Origin: CAZCWX01 sp964502465
Lineage (GTDB): Bacteria; Desulfobacterota; Binatia; Bin18
Assembly: GCA_964502465.1 (NCBI GenBank)
Contig: CAZCWX010000334.1
Span: forward strand, 1-6,168
DNA length: 6,168 bases
Direction: 5' to 3'
The notes under the pieces were generated by a model that saw nothing but the letters and a program-made list of their open reading frames with translations, made no database searches and was not told where the DNA came from. Positions 6,118-6,168 of the stretch are shown here, piece by piece. Numbering within the stretch: the stretch's first letter is position 1; each line of letters begins with the position of its first letter. Both the position numbers and the translations under genes were made by a program.

Positions 6118-6168
6118 ATGAGATTGCCGACGACAGAACAAATTGCGCAGCTGCCCCATGCGGAACTC
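6118..6168 (+). CDS. Possible N-terminus of a further gene (IS66-type transposase-like?), cut by the window
   Basis: ATG 6118 opens a frame that stays open to the last base and encodes 17 residues (MRLPTTEQIAQLPHAEL). An in-frame GTG lies just before it at 6115. A good GGAGG at 6091-6095 is about 22 bases upstream of the ATG, too far for ideal use. The TTG that follows it closely (6098) is in another frame that stops at once. The residue pattern (LP-T-x-QIA-x-L-x-x-x-EL) is reminiscent, from memory, of the start of some IS66-family transposases. Seventeen residues are too few to rely on; this may be any gene or none. Confidence 0.25.
   Translation, partial: MRLPTTEQIAQLPHAEL

Overview
The window carries one tightly packed, co-directional (+) block of genes from what looks like an aromatic or organic-acid catabolic cluster. 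The sequence is GC-rich, has strong AGGAGG-type ribosome binding sites, and ends among short palindromic repeats. It probably comes from an uncultured soil, marine or sponge-type bacterium with a large genome (Binatia, Tectomicrobia or another deltaproteobacteria-like lineage). That assignment is a guess from protein flavour and repeat style; there is no marker gene to support it.

Layout from left to right. (1) 1-402 is the 3' part of a small (beta) subunit of an aromatic-ring-hydroxylating dioxygenase, its 5' end cut by the window. (2) 434-1309 encodes a 291-residue all-helical protein whose Glu/Asp/His spacing fits a ferritin-like di-iron carboxylate site, so it may be an unrecognised oxygenase or oxidase component. 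(3) 1310-1381 is a near-perfect palindromic repeat. (4) 1406-3103 encodes a 565-residue sulfurtransferase made of four rhodanese domains, all with their active-site cysteine. (5) 3169-4857 encodes a PAS-AAA+-Fis activator of sigma-54 RNA polymerase. (6) 4763-5890 encodes an ACMSD-type amidohydrolase/decarboxylase whose start lies inside the 3' end of the regulator frame. (7) 5891-6117 is non-coding and holds a degenerate GAGCGGAGTCGA-type repeat with an 11-bp inverted repeat. (8) From 6118 a further reading frame opens and runs off the edge; its 17 residues faintly resemble the start of an IS66-type transposase.

How the genes may work together (inference): the dioxygenase would activate an aromatic ring, the amidohydrolase-family enzyme would hydrolyse or decarboxylate a downstream carboxylated intermediate, and the PAS activator would switch the genes on in response to a ligand or redox signal. 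The putative di-iron protein and the quadruple rhodanese are the unexpected members. They raise the possibility of a second oxygenation step and of sulfur (or cyanide) handling, for example for a sulfur-containing aromatic substrate. No sigma-54 promoter of correct spacing was found, so the regulated promoter is probably outside the window.
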